Assembly (NCBI GenBank): GCA_029821455.1
Contig: JALGTI010000370.1
Coordinates: forward strand, 1 to 5,955
Direction of reading: 5' to 3'
Length of the DNA stretch: 5,955 bases
Source of the DNA: Candidatus Zipacnadia bacterium
Lineage (GTDB): Bacteria > Armatimonadota > Zipacnadia > Zipacnadales > Zipacnadaceae
The notes beneath the pieces are model-generated. The model did not search any database. It was not told the DNA's origin and worked only from the letters and a program-made list of their open reading frames with translations. Within the stretch, counting starts at the first letter, position 1. The number at the start of each line of letters is the position of its first letter. Positions 5,496 through 5,955 of the stretch are shown one piece after another. The position numbers and the translations under genes were made by a program.

Positions 5496-5955
5496 AACAC
5501 ACACACGCCACCCTCAAACGCCGTGAGCAGGTGACGGAGGGGCATCACCTGCTGGTGCTGGAATGCCCGGAGATTGCAGCCGAGGCGCAAGCCGGGCAGT
5601 TCGTGCACGTGCGCCTGCTGCGGCGGCCGTTCAGCATTATGCTCACCAACCCCAAAGCCGGGGAGCTGCAACTGCTGGTGGAAAGCGTGGGCCGGGGCAG
5701 CGAGATGCTGTGCCAGGCTCAGCCTGGTGATGCCGTTGATCTGCTGGGACCGCTGGGGAAGCCGTGGCCGCTGCCGGATGAAGTAGGCCGCAAGCTGGAA
5801 GCTTGCGCTCCGGAAGGTGAGGCAGTGCGGCCGGTGCTGGCGGCCGGGGGCATCGGAGTAGCACCACTCATCTTCCTGGCCGACACACTGCAAAACATGC
5901 CCGGCGACTGCTATGTGCGTGGGCTGTTCGGCGCGCGGACCGAGGAGCTGCTCGT
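5492..5955 (+). CDS. pyrK: dihydroorotate dehydrogenase electron-transfer subunit, 3'-truncated by window edge
   Basis: PyrK carries FAD and a 2Fe-2S cluster and passes electrons from PyrD (dihydroorotate oxidation, pyrimidine synthesis) to NAD+. The first 154 residues are visible of about 250-280. Seen: AGQFVHVR then RRPFSIM (residues 44-50), the flavin-binding R-x-F/Y-S motif; a GDAVDLLGPLGKPWPL turn; and AAGGIGVAPLIFLA (from 117), the NAD-binding glycine motif. The four-cysteine 2Fe-2S region lies beyond the window. The start chosen is TTG 5492, which overlaps the RAYT stop (TTGA); it matches in position the GTG of the upstream remnant, and no in-frame ATG is nearby. The ribosome site is weak. 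Between PLGKPWPL and VLAAGGIG there are about a dozen more residues than I expect for PyrK, encoded by a hairpin. Other FNR-like ferredoxin reductase subunits share these motifs, but the LGPLGKPW segment favours PyrK. Confidence 0.87.
   Translation, partial: MKHTHATLKRREQVTEGHHLLVLECPEIAAEAQAGQFVHVRLLRRPFSIMLTNPKAGELQLLVESVGRGSEMLCQAQPGDAVDLLGPLGKPWPLPDEVGRKLEACAPEGEAVRPVLAAGGIGVAPLIFLADTLQNMPGDCYVRGLFGARTEELL
5789..5807. repeat. hairpin repeat embedded in pyrK
   Basis: CGCAAGCT (5789-5796), a GGA loop, and AGCTTGCG (5800-5807) form a perfect 8-bp stem. It is translated in-frame as part of GRKLEACAPEG. The motif resembles short dispersed palindromes of the CGCAAGCT type that I recall from many environmental bacterial genomes; that likeness is from memory and unverified. 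Confidence 0.6.

Noticed and set aside
5274..5893. Long - strand open frames opposite the transposase and pyrK
   Set aside because: They mirror well-supported + strand genes, show no domain motifs, and arise from high GC content.

Overview
The window is GC-rich bacterial DNA in which every credible gene lies on the + strand. It holds housekeeping genes (a PcrA/UvrD helicase, argininosuccinate lyase, and the electron-transfer subunit of dihydroorotate dehydrogenase) plus one small mobile-element neighbourhood. The GTG/TTG starts, stop-start overlaps, and short GTAGGGGCG...CGCCCCTAC hairpin repeats with a REP-associated tyrosine transposase (RAYT) recall environmental Chloroflexota, possibly Dehalococcoidia-like. 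That placement is a guess from gene style, not a computed result.

Layout. 1-1746 is the C-terminal three quarters of a PcrA/UvrD helicase, cut by the window edge. 1747-2337 has no intact gene. It contains what reads as a small zinc-ribbon protein broken by two compensating frameshifts, three hairpins, and a GAAC-ATAT-GTTC palindrome that fits the Gram-positive LexA box. 2338-4004 is argH, damaged by an exact 59-bp tandem duplication that shifts the frame and by a second, diverged, in-frame 78-bp tandem duplication. 4001-4450 is a four-helix membrane protein of unknown function, overlapping argH by ATGA. 4451-4516 is a diverged remnant of a pyrK 5' end. 4517-4823 is a REP/BIME array of seven 20-nt palindromes, and 4815-5495 is the RAYT transposase. 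5492-5955 is a full pyrK start, cut by the right edge.

How the parts fit. argH, the membrane protein and pyrK look like one tightly packed biosynthetic operon (arginine and pyrimidine synthesis). The membrane-protein stop directly abuts the GTG of the pyrK remnant, and the RAYT stop overlaps the TTG of the present pyrK. The RAYT/REP block therefore sits exactly between two versions of the same gene start.

The most interesting theme is short palindromic repeats inside coding sequence. One REP copy, identical over 24 nt to two copies in the array, is translated in-frame inside the transposase. An unrelated 8-bp-stem hairpin is translated in-frame inside pyrK, where the protein appears to carry extra residues. 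This resembles the in-frame palindromic elements known from Rickettsia. The two argH duplications may be real mutations or, if the source is a metagenome assembly, failed overlap merges; reads would decide.
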